From Sipunculus nudus (taxonomy: Eukaryota > Annelida > Sipuncula > Golfingiida > Sipunculidae), in assembly GCA_026874595.1 (NCBI GenBank), contig CM049308.1, forward strand, positions 14,653,501 through 14,717,500: a stretch of DNA of 64,000 nt. Reading direction: 5' to 3'. Each line of letters starts with the position of its first letter. Positions within the stretch are counted from its first letter, which is position 1. The translations under genes were made by a program, and so were the position numbers. Under the pieces are notes generated by a model that saw only the letters and a program-made list of their open reading frames with translations, was not told the DNA's origin and did no database searches. Positions 34,701 through 45,148 of this stretch are shown here, one piece after another.

Positions 34701-37700
34701 ACTGACAAGGCAGGACCTGTGGATTCATTTATTTTTTGGCCTTCATTCCAAGGTTCATTTGTGCATAAGTGAATAAACATTAGTGAATATTCCCTGATGA
34801 TGCTCCAGATTCTGGAGATGATGCTGGATCAACACCAAAATCTATTCAATCCTCCTTAGCCCTTCCCTGAAATGCCTTGAAATTACATAAGATTCCATTC
34901 ATGATTGCATGAGTTATATTGTGAACCATCACACAAACAAACAAACTATAGATAAACTAGATGTACACTTTGCTAGTCACATCAATATATAAATACAGGG
35001 ATTTGTTAGTTAATTAAAAAACCTGGAATAAATGTTTACAAGGCCTTCTGTGATGTTATAATTGTTATCATACAGCTCGGCTGGCACAGAGGATCGGGAT
35101 GATCGGTGGCCTCCATATTCTGCTCCAGTATACCCCTTATGGACTACCTCACTGGGAGATTACCATCCCTGAAGTCCTCAAGACTGCTGGCTACACCACA
35201 GGGATAGTTGGAAAATGGCACCTAGGTTTGTACCTGTGTTATCACCCACATACTATTGTTCTGCTCACAACTTATTAAAGCTAGCTATTCACCTGCCATA
35301 TCTGTAGAATTTATGTGATATCTGGCAAGCTTTTGGTACATATTAACACATGCAGGTATGTTCTGCTAGAAAAGATTCTTAAAGCACCTCTGTGATTGTC
35401 ATATGAGCATTTTACCTTTAAGCTGTTAGTAAACATGGTACATTTGCCTATGTTGACAAACAGAAAGTCCATTAATCATGTAACCATGGCTGGTTGCATG
35501 TATGCAGCAGTTGAAACATCACCAGTGCAAAATTCCATTTCCAAAACACTGGTTTATCTGATGCATACACACATATGGAGTGTTACCTTAAACTGTGACC
35601 ACAGTCCATGTCACCATACTGATCGGGGGTACCTTCTTTCAGATAAATCAGATACAATACCTGAGAAACATATTTTTATTTGATACTGAGTTTACAAGAT
35701 TAAATGCAAGAACAAACAGAATACACCTTTGTTTGGTGATAACTTGTAAACACTTTGAATTTGTAGTGAGCTGAAATGGAGATTAATATCTCATCACTCA
35801 GATCATATGAAAGATTTGACAATTTTATAAGATATATACTTGATATATATTTTTAATCTGTAAAAGCACTCCAGTAATATTCTATTAAGTATGGTGTAAG
35901 CTGGTGATTCACATTGTGTACAGGTTTTCAGCGAGCTCACCTGTATTTGCAGGTACTAATGCCCACAACAGCTCAGATGGGACATACCTGCCTCATACTC
36001 AGGGATTTGATTATGTTGGCCACATTCTACCTCATTCACTGGTGTGGGACTGTGATACAAGCAAGGTAAGTCTGTTGTTCCAAATATAGATATCTCAATA
36101 TCTTTAATTATTTTTTGTAGGTAACTGCCTCCATTGTTTAATGCTAGCTTAACTAAGTATGTACATCAGCAGGATTCCATTCCGGTTCTGGACTACCTGA
36201 CAGGGCACTTGCACATGCTTTCTTTCATTTATGTCCTGATGGTAACCAGGCCTGGTGACAATTGCACCTGCAGGCCCTGGGTGTGTAATAGTTCCCATTG
36301 TTAGCTCAGCTGGCTATAAGTCATCTGAGATATAGTCGTGGTCCATGGTCCGTTGTCCTTCCATCCATCTGTCTGTCTGTCGTCTATTAGACTTGCATGT
36401 TTTGAAACCGTTAGACCTATAAATAAAAAAATTCAACATACTGTTAGATCACCTACCAAACTGAAAACTGGGTCACTGAAACATCTTTCCTTTGAGAAAT
36501 TAAGGAAAAACCTCAAAATTTCCTTTAAAAACCTTTTATCACACTTTAGGACTGCCTAATATCAAAACCACATATCTGTTTTTCTTAAAATTTACCAGGA
36601 GTATTCTCCAATATATTTCCCATAAACATGCCAGAATGAAGACTATTAAGTGTAATATTTATAAGTTATTGGCTTGAACATATTGGACTTTGTAAAAAAT
36701 CAGGAAAAATATTTGCTCACTTAACATAAAAATTTTTTTTAAGCTAGAGACTTTTTTCCAAGTATATAACTTTGTTTAATTAAGATTCCATTGTATACCC
36801 AAAATAAGATCTGAATTTCGTTAATATATTAAGTAATTAGCATAAAAAACCAGAACCTTAAATTTATCCAAACTTTGACCATGGCACTTTTTTAGCTCAG
36901 CTGACTGTAAGTCATCTGAGCTATAGCGATCACTCTTTGTCCTTCTTCCGTCCGTCTGTCCGTTAACCAGGAACAAATTGTAACTGCTAGACCTAGAATC
37001 CTGTAACTTGAAATTCTGAGAGGTCCATGAAAAATCTCCTTGGAAACCAGAAATTAGGTCTCTGTTACCCATATCCTTCGAGCTATGGGGCCCCAAAGTA
37101 CCCCCCCAGAATAGTCAAAAATTTCATACAAAAACTTCAATATCTCATTAACTACATCACTGGTGGTCATGATTTTACACATGCATATTGATCATGGGAT
37201 GTTCCATCAGTTCCTGCAGACTGGTGGCACCACCTGTATTTTTCGCTTTTTTATGATTTTTTTTCTCCATTTTTGAGACCTTTAAAAATGTGAACATCTG
37301 ATAACAGGACACAAATCATAAAGACTGGACCTAGAATCTTAATTCTTGACACACTAAGAGACCTATGAAAAGTCTCCATGGAAACCAGAAATTAGGTCTC
37401 TGTTACCAATATCCTTTGAGCTATGGGGCCCCAAACTACGCCCCCCCCCCCCCCAGAATAGTAAAAAATTTCATACAAAAACTTCAATATCTCATTAACT
37501 ACCTCACTGATGGTCATAATTTTTTGCATTCATATTGATCATGAGATGTTTCATCAGTTTCGCAGACTGGTGGCGCCACCTGTATTTTTCGATTTTTTAC
37601 AAATTGTTTTCTCTATTTTTGAGACCTTTAAAACTGTGAACATCTGTTTACAGGGCACAAATCGTAAAGACTGAATCTAGAATCTTCATTCTCAAAACAG

Positions 37701-40700
37701 TGAGAGACCTATGAAAAGTCTCCATGGAAACCTGAAATAAGGTCTCTGTTACCCATATCCTTTGAGCTGTGGGGCTCCTAATTACCCCCCAGGATAATGG
37801 AAAATTTGATAAAAACAAACTGCAACATCTCAATAACTACAACACTGATGGTTATGATTTTTGGCATACATATTGATCAAGAGGTCTTCCATCAGTTCTT
37901 GCAGACTGGTGGTGCCACCTGTATTTTTTCAAATTTTTACCATTTTATTTGATCTATTTTTGAGACTTTTAAGGATGTAGTTATCTGTCAACAGGGTACA
38001 AATCATAACGACTGGACCTAGAATATTCATTCTTGGCACACAGGGAGACCCATGAAAAGTCTACACTGAAACCTGAAATAAGGTCTCTGTTGCCCATATC
38101 CTTTGAGCTATGGCACTCCAAAATACCCCCCAGAATAATGAAAAATTTGATACAAAAATTGCAGTATCTCAATAACTACAACACTGATGGTCATAATTTT
38201 TCGCATACATATGGATCATGAGGTGTTCCATCAGTTTCTGTAGACTGGGTGCGCCACCTCTATTTTTTTAAAATTTTTACTAATTTTTTTTCTCTATTTT
38301 TGAGACCTTTAAAGATGTGGTTATCTGTCAACAGGGTACATATCGTAACATCTGGACCTAGAATCTTCATTCTTGTCATGCAAGGAGGCCCATGAAAAGT
38401 GTCAGTGGAAACCTGAAATTAGGTCTCTGTTTCCCATATCCTTCAAGCTATAGGACTCCAGAGTATCCCTCAGAATAATGGACAATTTGATACAAAAGCT
38501 GAAGTATCTGAACACTTAATGCAGAGATCACCATGATTCTTTTCATGGATATTGATTATGGAGTGTTTCATCAGTTTCTGCTGACTGGTGGTACCACCTG
38601 TATTTTATTCAATTTTTTGCATTTTTTCTCTATTTTTGAGACCTTTAAGGATGCTGTCATCTGTTAACATGGCACAAATTGTAACAACAGGATCTAGAAT
38701 CTTCAATCTTGTCATGCAAGGAGGCCCATGAAAAGTGTCTGTGGAAACCTGAAATTAGGTCTCTGTTACCCATATCCTTCAAGCTATAGGACTCTGAAGT
38801 TTCCCTCAGAATAATGGATTTTATACAAAAGCAGAAGTATCTGAACAACTAATGCAGAGATCACCATGATTCCTTGCATGGATATTTACCATTCAGTGTT
38901 TTTATTAGTTTTTGCAGACTGGTGGAGCCATCTGTATTTTTTTTAAAGTTTACACATTTTTTCTCTATTTTTGAGATATATATGTACAGACACAATCTTG
39001 GCCTGTTGGTTAATCTGTTTGATGCTTCAGTTGAATGGGTATATACTACCATTCAGATGATAAAATTTCCTTTTGCGAATCTCTTCCAAGTCAGCAGAGC
39101 GTCATGACCCATGGGTCACTTGTTCCTGTGAGTAATGCTGATTTAATTTTCACAGCATGTAAACATACATATTTAATTTGTTTAACTCTGAAATTTGAAA
39201 ATAAAAGCTTGAAAATTAGGGTAGTTATTTAATTTTTTCTTGAGGCTCTATTGTAGTCACTTGCTTTGTCATGATGCAGGCAATTCACTCCTGGTCACTG
39301 GAAGAAAGCTTTGCCCGAGGACTATTGTTCATATGAATAACGCTTGCTTTCAGTGAGGGATTTGACCCACGTGCGTGGTCAGTAAAAGAGAAAAACACTT
39401 GTTTCTCACTTTATGAAATGGAGAGTTCAACCCAGTAGGATTAATGACAAAACCTAATTCAAGGTCCCAATTTCAGGAACAGGCGTGGGCTGGGGTGGAG
39501 TGGTATCTGGGGTTAAAGGCCTCAAAATTTGTCTGATACGATGAAAAAAAAAAACATTGCGGTGGTTGAAAATGAATACGGACCCTCTGCATAGAGTCCT
39601 GTTGGGTCTGCTTCTGTTACTTACGAGGTATGCATATATATGTTTCTTTCTTCAGGAACAGTTTCCTTGCAACGTACATTAAATAAATCTTTCATGTGTG
39701 CCTCACATCAACCTAATCTTTATACGTCCACTGAGAGAATCCAGTCAAATATCATTGAAAACCTGAATGCCCCTGCGTTTCATTCCGGTTTGCAATGTCA
39801 ACACCATCACTGGCCAGGTCATCAAGGTAAACATACCCGGGTATAAATTTCTTGCCACGAGGACAGAACCACAAAATAAATGTTAAAAATATTGGAGCGA
39901 CTGCAGGATCACTCACACACTGTCTCCACCAGATTATGAGTTTATACAGACGGACGGTATGATGTTAAGGATTCATGTTATTTAAAAGTAAGTGGTAAAA
40001 TTAAGATACAAGCAGCTGTACATAGAATTGTTTTCTGTTCACAGAAGTGTTGTGCCTCAGAGAGGTGGGTGAGTTATTCTGCAGTCATGCCAAAATGTTT
40101 ATACAAATCTTATGGAGACAGTTTCCCCCTGAAAACCTATATTTTCTGTTAACTTTTAGAATAAAAAAAATGAGCCAACATTTCACATCTCAGTTAATAA
40201 ATCTCCCCATGCCCAGTAATAAGCCCGGTGTACCAGGTCTATCAGCTAGTTATTCATATAAGCCTTGTAAATATAACTTTCATATGTTGTATGTGTATGG
40301 ATTTAAGCCATTAAAGTCAGAAATTTGAAAGCAACTTATATATTCAGTTGTGTAATTTTGCAGATGTTAATCTTTAAATAATTTGATATATTAAAAAAAA
40401 GAAATAATTGAAACTTCATATATATTATCAGCTTTGTTGACCAGTCTGTTTGTCCTTTTTTAAATATTGAGTTTTTGTGAATGAACTTTTTTATCCTGTG
40501 AACATTGTTGAAATAATTAAAAATCTTATGTATATACACTATTACAAGCAAGTTTGTCAAATTTCCCGCTTTGGGCTGTTGGGGCTCTTTCATGCTTGAT
40601 TAGCAACCAAAATTATGACATAAAGAGAAAATCGTGGGGGCACATGAAAACTTAAACAGATGCACTATGACTTGTTGAGACATCTGCAGGCAAACCTTTA

Positions 40701-43700
40701 TAACTAAAACACAATTAGAAATAGCACCAAAATCCACTACGACATGTGGAGACATCTGCAGGCCAAACAAAAACTTAAACATATTGAAAAATTGGACCAA
40801 AATTTGATAATTTTGTTTTTGAGCTGGAGAGAATTATTTTTCTGATAGAAACACCAACACCAGTCACAACCAAGGTATGCATGAGAGCAATCACTGACCC
40901 AAATGTGAATGAAATTGGAAAATATTTAGGAAAGATATCACATGGAAATAAAAACCTGACAGATGGACAGACAAAGTGACAGACAGACAGAGGCAAGACA
41001 CTCCAAAACCAATCCCAACCAAGGTATGCATGAGAGCGATAACTGACCCCAATTTAAAATAAATCGGATAAAATTTAGGAAAGTTACCGCACTGAAATGA
41101 AAAACCTCCCCTCATTCAATCCAACCCCCCACCACACACACCTCCACCACCACCAATCGTTGCATTACTGAACTGTCAACAATTTATCAAAAAGCCAACC
41201 AATGGTCATAGTAATAATATACATCTTATGGTCACAAAATGCTCACATGCTTCAATTTTAACATTAGGAAATGCATGGTTTGGTCACAAAATATAATTTG
41301 CAACAATTTTTTACTCATCAATACAAACCAATTATGTCAACCAGCCTATATTACCTTTTCTTCTTAGACTATATCTCCATTTGATATTATTTTAGATTTT
41401 TACCTTCAAGGTCAACTTCAGCTGAGCACAGTGACCCATGGGTCCCTTGTTTGGTTATACCACTGAGGCTCCTCAGATGCAATCATTTAGAAGTGAAACA
41501 AGGGAATGGGGCATGGCTGTCCCATTAAGTCTGCAGAGCGCTCACCCTGAGTGGGGCAACTGTGAAAATTCACTGCTCATAGGTGAGATTTAAACTCACT
41601 GTCTTTGGGCTTTGAGTCTTAGGGTTTGGGTCTGTGGGCTTTGAGTCTGTGGGATTTGAGTCCATGGGCTTTGGACCAAGGATAGTGTTTTGCAGAAAAA
41701 GCTGGGAAGAATGTTTCTCTATGAAAAGTCTAAGGTACTGAGAGCATATTTTAAGACAAGAGTGAAGTGACGCAGACATCACAGAGGTTGGTCACACATG
41801 ACGTTGTATTATCTTACATCACCAGCTGGAATGGCTCGTCTAAGTTCACCGGAGATGACCATGTTGCAAACATTGATGATTGTTCTGTCATATTTTGGAT
41901 TATTTGTTACATAGAAATTCAGTTCAACATAAATTAATATATTTCACTCAGGCTTTTGGCAGAATAGATCCTTTGTAGTGCTCACATGTATGAAATAATT
42001 ATCCCAGAAATCATGCAGACAATGGTACAGGGATGGACTATATATGGTACAAATGTGGATTTATATAAAAATTGTGTTAACTTGCTGAACAAATTGATGA
42101 AGTTTGTATTTATTATCAGGGACAATTCCAGAAGATTCTTTGTTAATCATATCAGTCATTCTTAATGTCCATAGTAATTTTATTGATTTTTTACACAGCC
42201 ATCTATGCATAAAAGTTTTCTTTCAAAGCTAACTGTATTGATGCTTGTCAGAGCCTTTAGTAATCACATAATCATGGCACTGTGTAGTTGTTACCAAAAG
42301 TGAAGGTTATTCAGCCATATATGAATTAAGAGCAGTTTTAAAAATCATATATGAAAAAATAGTATTGGGGAAATCAGGTATTTTACACTGAAATTGATTT
42401 TACTATATTCCAGTGTTCGTATTTTGATTTTTATGTTAAAATCAATTTTGTCTCTTTGTTTTATAAAAAGGTACACAAAAAACAAGCATACACTCAAAAG
42501 TGTTACTTGTACAGAAACACCACCCTGGTGCAGCAACCAATACAGCTGGAGACACTGACAGACACAATTCTTATGGATGCAAAGAGCTTTGTGTATAACA
42601 ACACAGACAAACCCTTCTTCTTGTATATGTCCATGCCCCAGACACATACCCCCATGTTTAACCATCCTCGATTCAAAGGAACATCCAAGAGAGGTATGTC
42701 CACTATCCTGTAAATGCCTCAGACCTACAAACATATGTTCAACTGCACAATTACACTCCAATGAATTATTTTAATGTGAGAAAACAATAACATTCAAATG
42801 AATTATTTTAATGTAGGAATTTGATACATACTGGAAGCCAGTTGATCATTTTTAACAAAATGTCACCCTTTGGTTATGTGATACACTTTTCTATTTTTTT
42901 TAGATATGGGTATACATTAGTGAAATGAATATGCTAAAATCAGGGATACAAGTTAAAAAAGGTAAAATATATCTGTATAAAATTATGACTGTACCAGGAA
43001 TTTCATGTCAAAATACTTCTATGTCTTGTATCTGCTGAAACTTTTATTTATTTGGGTAAAGCCTATAAAAATATTCACTGCTTACACTGGAGAGTTGAGG
43101 GTTAAAATGCTCGGTTCTCTCAACAAGCAACCCGGGTTTGATCCTCGGTGTGACTATGAGAGTGGGTTTGTAGTGGCCCGACCACGGCAAGTGGTTTTCT
43201 CCAGGTTCTCCGGTTTCCTCTACCCATACAGACTACCGAACGGCATCATCGGAGTCTTTGAGAGTGCCTTGATTAGTTATAATAGCTTTTTGTACAATCC
43301 ATCTAAAATAAAAATTCACAAATCTCAAATATATGACGGGAAAACTTTTCCAACATATTTGATCTTCCTAACCCTGCAGCTTTGAACACCTATATACACT
43401 TTTGTAGGAGCCTATGGCGACCAGATTAATGAGATGAACTGGGCCATTGGAGAAATGCGGGAGCTGCTTGAGAATGAAAACTTGACCAAGAACACCCTGG
43501 TATTATTTGTTTCAGACCATGGACCTCACAAAGAGATTTGTGCTGAAGGTGGAACAACAGGGGAATTTAGAGGTAGGGACAGTCAAAATTAGGATAATTA
43601 ATAACATGTTATGTTAACAAAGAGAGAATCTACAAAGGGTATTTTTCCTTTCAGCTGAAAAATCATTGAGCCATTGGAATTCAGTATTCTTACCACAGAG

Positions 43701-44716
43701 GGTCTGTCTATTTCCTTTCAGCTGAAAAATCATTGAGCTATTGGCGTTCAATATTTTTTTAACCAATTTTGCTTACTTGAAATAAACAGGACCATCCTGA
43801 TATTGTTGTTTTTGTCATACCAGTGAATCAACTCATTTTGGCCATTGACATTTTCAAGAATTCTCTATATGTTGTTAACTTGGTTTAGTTGATAAAGTTG
43901 GATTTTTAAGAAGGAATTTATTATAACAATATCAATGATCATTGAAATTTATTTGGATCAGTTTGAAAAAAATTTATCCTGACACTAAAAATACTTTTTG
44001 ATAGAATAGCATTATGTTTGATAAAACTGTTTATAATTGACAAATATTTAAATATCCTTGCATGCTCATGACAACTTTTTTATTAACCAGGAGGGAAGCT
44101 GAATTTTTTCGAAGGGGGAATCAGAGTACCTGCTATCGCCTGGTGGCCTGGGACCATCCCAGGGGGTTATGTATCTACAGCCGTGGCCGGATTAATGGAC
44201 GTCATGCCAACCTTTGCACACCTGGCTGGTGTCCCCATGCCTCAGGACCGTGTCATCGATGGCAGATCCTTTGCTGATTTAGTGCTCGACACTGACACAC
44301 TCTTACATAAAGATATCCATGATGCACTCTACTTTTATGAAGAAGACATCCTGGTCGCAATGAGGTACAAACAATACAAGATTCATTTTCAGTCATTACG
44401 TGAAACTGATTACACAAATATATGGAAACAAAATTGTGATGGATATAAACCAAGGAAAGATGTTTACTTAATTGACTATTGGCCTGGATATGTTGTAAAT
44501 GACCCAGTTGTTATATACGATCTCCATGTGGACCCTGCAGAACAGTTTTCATTAGATGCTGCAGAACATGCAGATTTGGTCAAGAAAGTCAAAGCACTTG
44601 CTGACATCCATGAAAGGACCTTGGGCATTACATCATTCAGACCACTAGCGTTTGAACATTTTACAAGCAGGGTGACCCCATGTTGTAACCCTCCTTACTG
44701 TGTATGTGGTTTGTGA
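31504..44716 (+). CDS. Arylsulfatase (arylsulfatase A / steryl-sulfatase-like), copy B, complete
   Basis: Six exons, 31504-31762, 35076-35225, 35953-36065, 42471-42693, 43408-43572 and 44091-44716, join in phase to 511 codons plus stop, close to the ~507 aa of arylsulfatase A. Residues 1-22 are a hydrophobic signal peptide, so the enzyme enters the secretory or lysosomal route and would hydrolyse sulfate esters. D37 and D38 (GDDMGYGD) bind calcium. C77 in CTPSR is the residue converted to formylglycine. K133 and H135 (GKWHLG), H233 (THTP), D285-H286 (SDHGP) and K306 (GGK) match active-site positions of the family. The Cys-rich C-terminus [11 protein letters not shown] recalls steryl-sulfatase and its paralogues, but the membrane hairpin of that enzyme is absent. 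The first signature ends MTA where MTG is usual. The natural substrate cannot be told. Confidence 0.92.
31763..35075 (+). other. Arylsulfatase copy B intron 1
   Basis: Starts with a TTATTATT-type low-complexity stretch (31771-31900) that aligns with 4798-4920. Then it is collinear with unit A except about 33210-34475, which is specific to this copy and holds nothing recognisable. It lacks the Helentron-like element seen in the copy A intron. Confidence 0.7.
35076..35225 (+). CDS. Arylsulfatase copy B, exon 2
   Basis: 150 bp, phase 1 to phase 1. Encodes [11 protein letters not shown] through [10 protein letters not shown]. Acceptor ATACAG, donor GTTTGT. The codon split with exon 1 gives Ala at the last position of the sulfatase signature, usually Gly. 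Confidence 0.92.
35226..35952 (+). other. Arylsulfatase copy B intron 2
   Basis: Compact intron that matches the two ends of the copy A intron 2. A 95-codon frame inside it (35396-35683) is not conserved in copy A. Confidence 0.65.
35953..36065 (+). CDS. Arylsulfatase copy B, exon 3
   Basis: 113 bp, ends in phase 0. Encodes [19 protein letters not shown] to WDCDTSK with an NSS glycosylation sequon. Acceptor TTGCAG, donor GTAAGT. Confidence 0.92.
36892..39123 (+). mobile_element. Nested Helentron-like element with six ~340-bp repeats
   Basis: Head TTAGCTCAGCTGACTGTAAG, tail ...GCGTCATGACCC then ATGGGTCACTTGT. Host sequence GGCACTTTT before it and CCTGTGAGTAATGCTG after it are contiguous in the uninterrupted copy near 29120. 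Monomer markers lie at about 37218, 37566, 37905, 38247, 38586 and 38918. A poly-C tract (37441-37455) is inside one monomer. Confidence 0.85.
39124..40552. other. Body of the intron 3 element, no gene seen
   Basis: Continues the host element. A phrase ending TCTGAAATTTGAAAA recurs at about 39185 and in similar form near 40315. Reading frames up to 93 codons show no recognisable domain. Confidence 0.5.
40553..41115 (-). repeat. Satellite-bearing element with two ~154-bp monomers
   Basis: Minus-strand copy of the satellite at 3883-4745, with the same terminal tail (CCCGCTTTGGG, 40580-40590). An ~85-bp tandem pair holding GAGACATCTGCAGGC lies at 40660-40775. Its other end is not clear. Confidence 0.75.
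41451..42470 (+). other. Arylsulfatase copy B intron 3, right part
   Basis: Resumes alignment with copy A intron 3 at TTGGTTATACCACTGAGG. A short GGGCTTTGAGTCT-type tandem repeat is at 41600-41665. The last ~330 bases align with 16900-17236. No gene is seen. Confidence 0.6.
42471..42693 (+). CDS. Arylsulfatase copy B, exon 4
   Basis: 223 bp, phase 0 to phase 1. Encodes [18 protein letters not shown] through [14 protein letters not shown] to GTSKR. Acceptor AAAAAG, donor GTATGT. H233 is in THTP. Confidence 0.92.
42694..43407 (+). other. Arylsulfatase copy B intron 4
   Basis: Collinear with 17460-18139 and contains the shared SINE relic. A 31-base stretch ACATTCAAATGAATTATTTT is locally duplicated near 42760-42815. 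Confidence 0.6.
43085..43280 (+). mobile_element. SINE relic in intron 4 (shared with copy A)
   Basis: B-box-like GGGTTTGATCCTCGG, then GTGGTTTTCTCCAGGTTCTC and CGGTTTCCTCTACCCA, resembling the metazoan SINE central domain. Less decayed than the partner at 17815-18010. Confidence 0.6.
43408..43572 (+). CDS. Arylsulfatase copy B, exon 5
   Basis: 165 bp. Encodes [20 protein letters not shown] to VSDHGPHKE and GGTTGEFR, identical in protein to copy A. Acceptor TTGTAG, donor GTAGGG. Confidence 0.92.
43573..44090 (+). other. Arylsulfatase copy B intron 5
   Basis: AT-rich and collinear with copy A intron 5, with one fewer copy of a short repeated motif. No gene is seen. Confidence 0.6.
44091..44716 (+). 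CDS. Arylsulfatase copy B, exon 6 (last)
   Basis: 626 bp. K306 and the [15 protein letters not shown] signature are at its start, DPAEQFSL further on, and the Cys-rich end [11 protein letters not shown] last. The stop is 44714-44716. The same length as copy A to the base. Confidence 0.93.
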
Positions 44717-44757
44717 TAATGTTGCAGATGTGCATTTTACAAATGTCCAGTTTTCAT

Positions 44758-44767
44758 AATAAATAAA
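44758..44767 (+). terminator. Poly(A) signals of arylsulfatase copy B
   Basis: Two overlapping AATAAA motifs about 42 bases after the stop codon, matching the single site after copy A. Confidence 0.75.
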
Positions 44768-45148
44768 TATAATTATATACATAGCACTCATGTTATTTAA
44801 AATATAGGTTGCCATTAGCTAGAACTGTAAGATTAGTTTATTGATGAATAAGTTCATAGAATACACATAAATGAATTTACAATATTCATTAGTTTGAAAA
44901 AAATATTACGATTTAGCTAACAGGTCACAGAACCAAGTAAACTAAAAGTGTTTCTTGGGTTTGTATAGCTGAACTTCACTGGAACTGCTGTACAAAAAAC
45001 TGGGCTATGCATTTATGGAGTTATTAGAGGATAAGACAAAGATGACACTCTTGACGGCACTCTCTAAGGTCTCTTAGGTCTTTTGCAAGAATGTGGTAAA
45101 AGGGATGTAATCAGGAGTAAAATAACTATTCTTTCAAACAGTCAGTTT
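44768..45148. other. 3' flank of copy B
   Basis: Aligns with the start of the copy A flank for about 250 bases, then diverges. No gene is seen. Confidence 0.5.

Larger units (their letters stand above)
36301..41450 (+). mobile_element. 5.15-kb Helentron-like insertion in intron 3 of copy B
   Basis: Head TTAGCTCAGCTGGCTATAAG, tail CAGCTGAGCACAGTGACCCA then TGGGTCCCTTGT. Copy A keeps the empty site near 15415 (CCATTGCTTGGTTATACC). Here the flanks are CCCATTG on the left and TTGGTTATACC on the right, with no target duplication longer than one or two T. It holds a nested relative (36892-39123), a satellite-bearing piece (40553-41115) and a 3' body shared with 9405-9663. Confidence 0.82.

Noticed and set aside
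42345-42761. 138-codon minus-strand ORF
   Set aside because: It is antisense to exon 4 of arylsulfatase B. The plus-strand exon is supported by splice sites and conservation.
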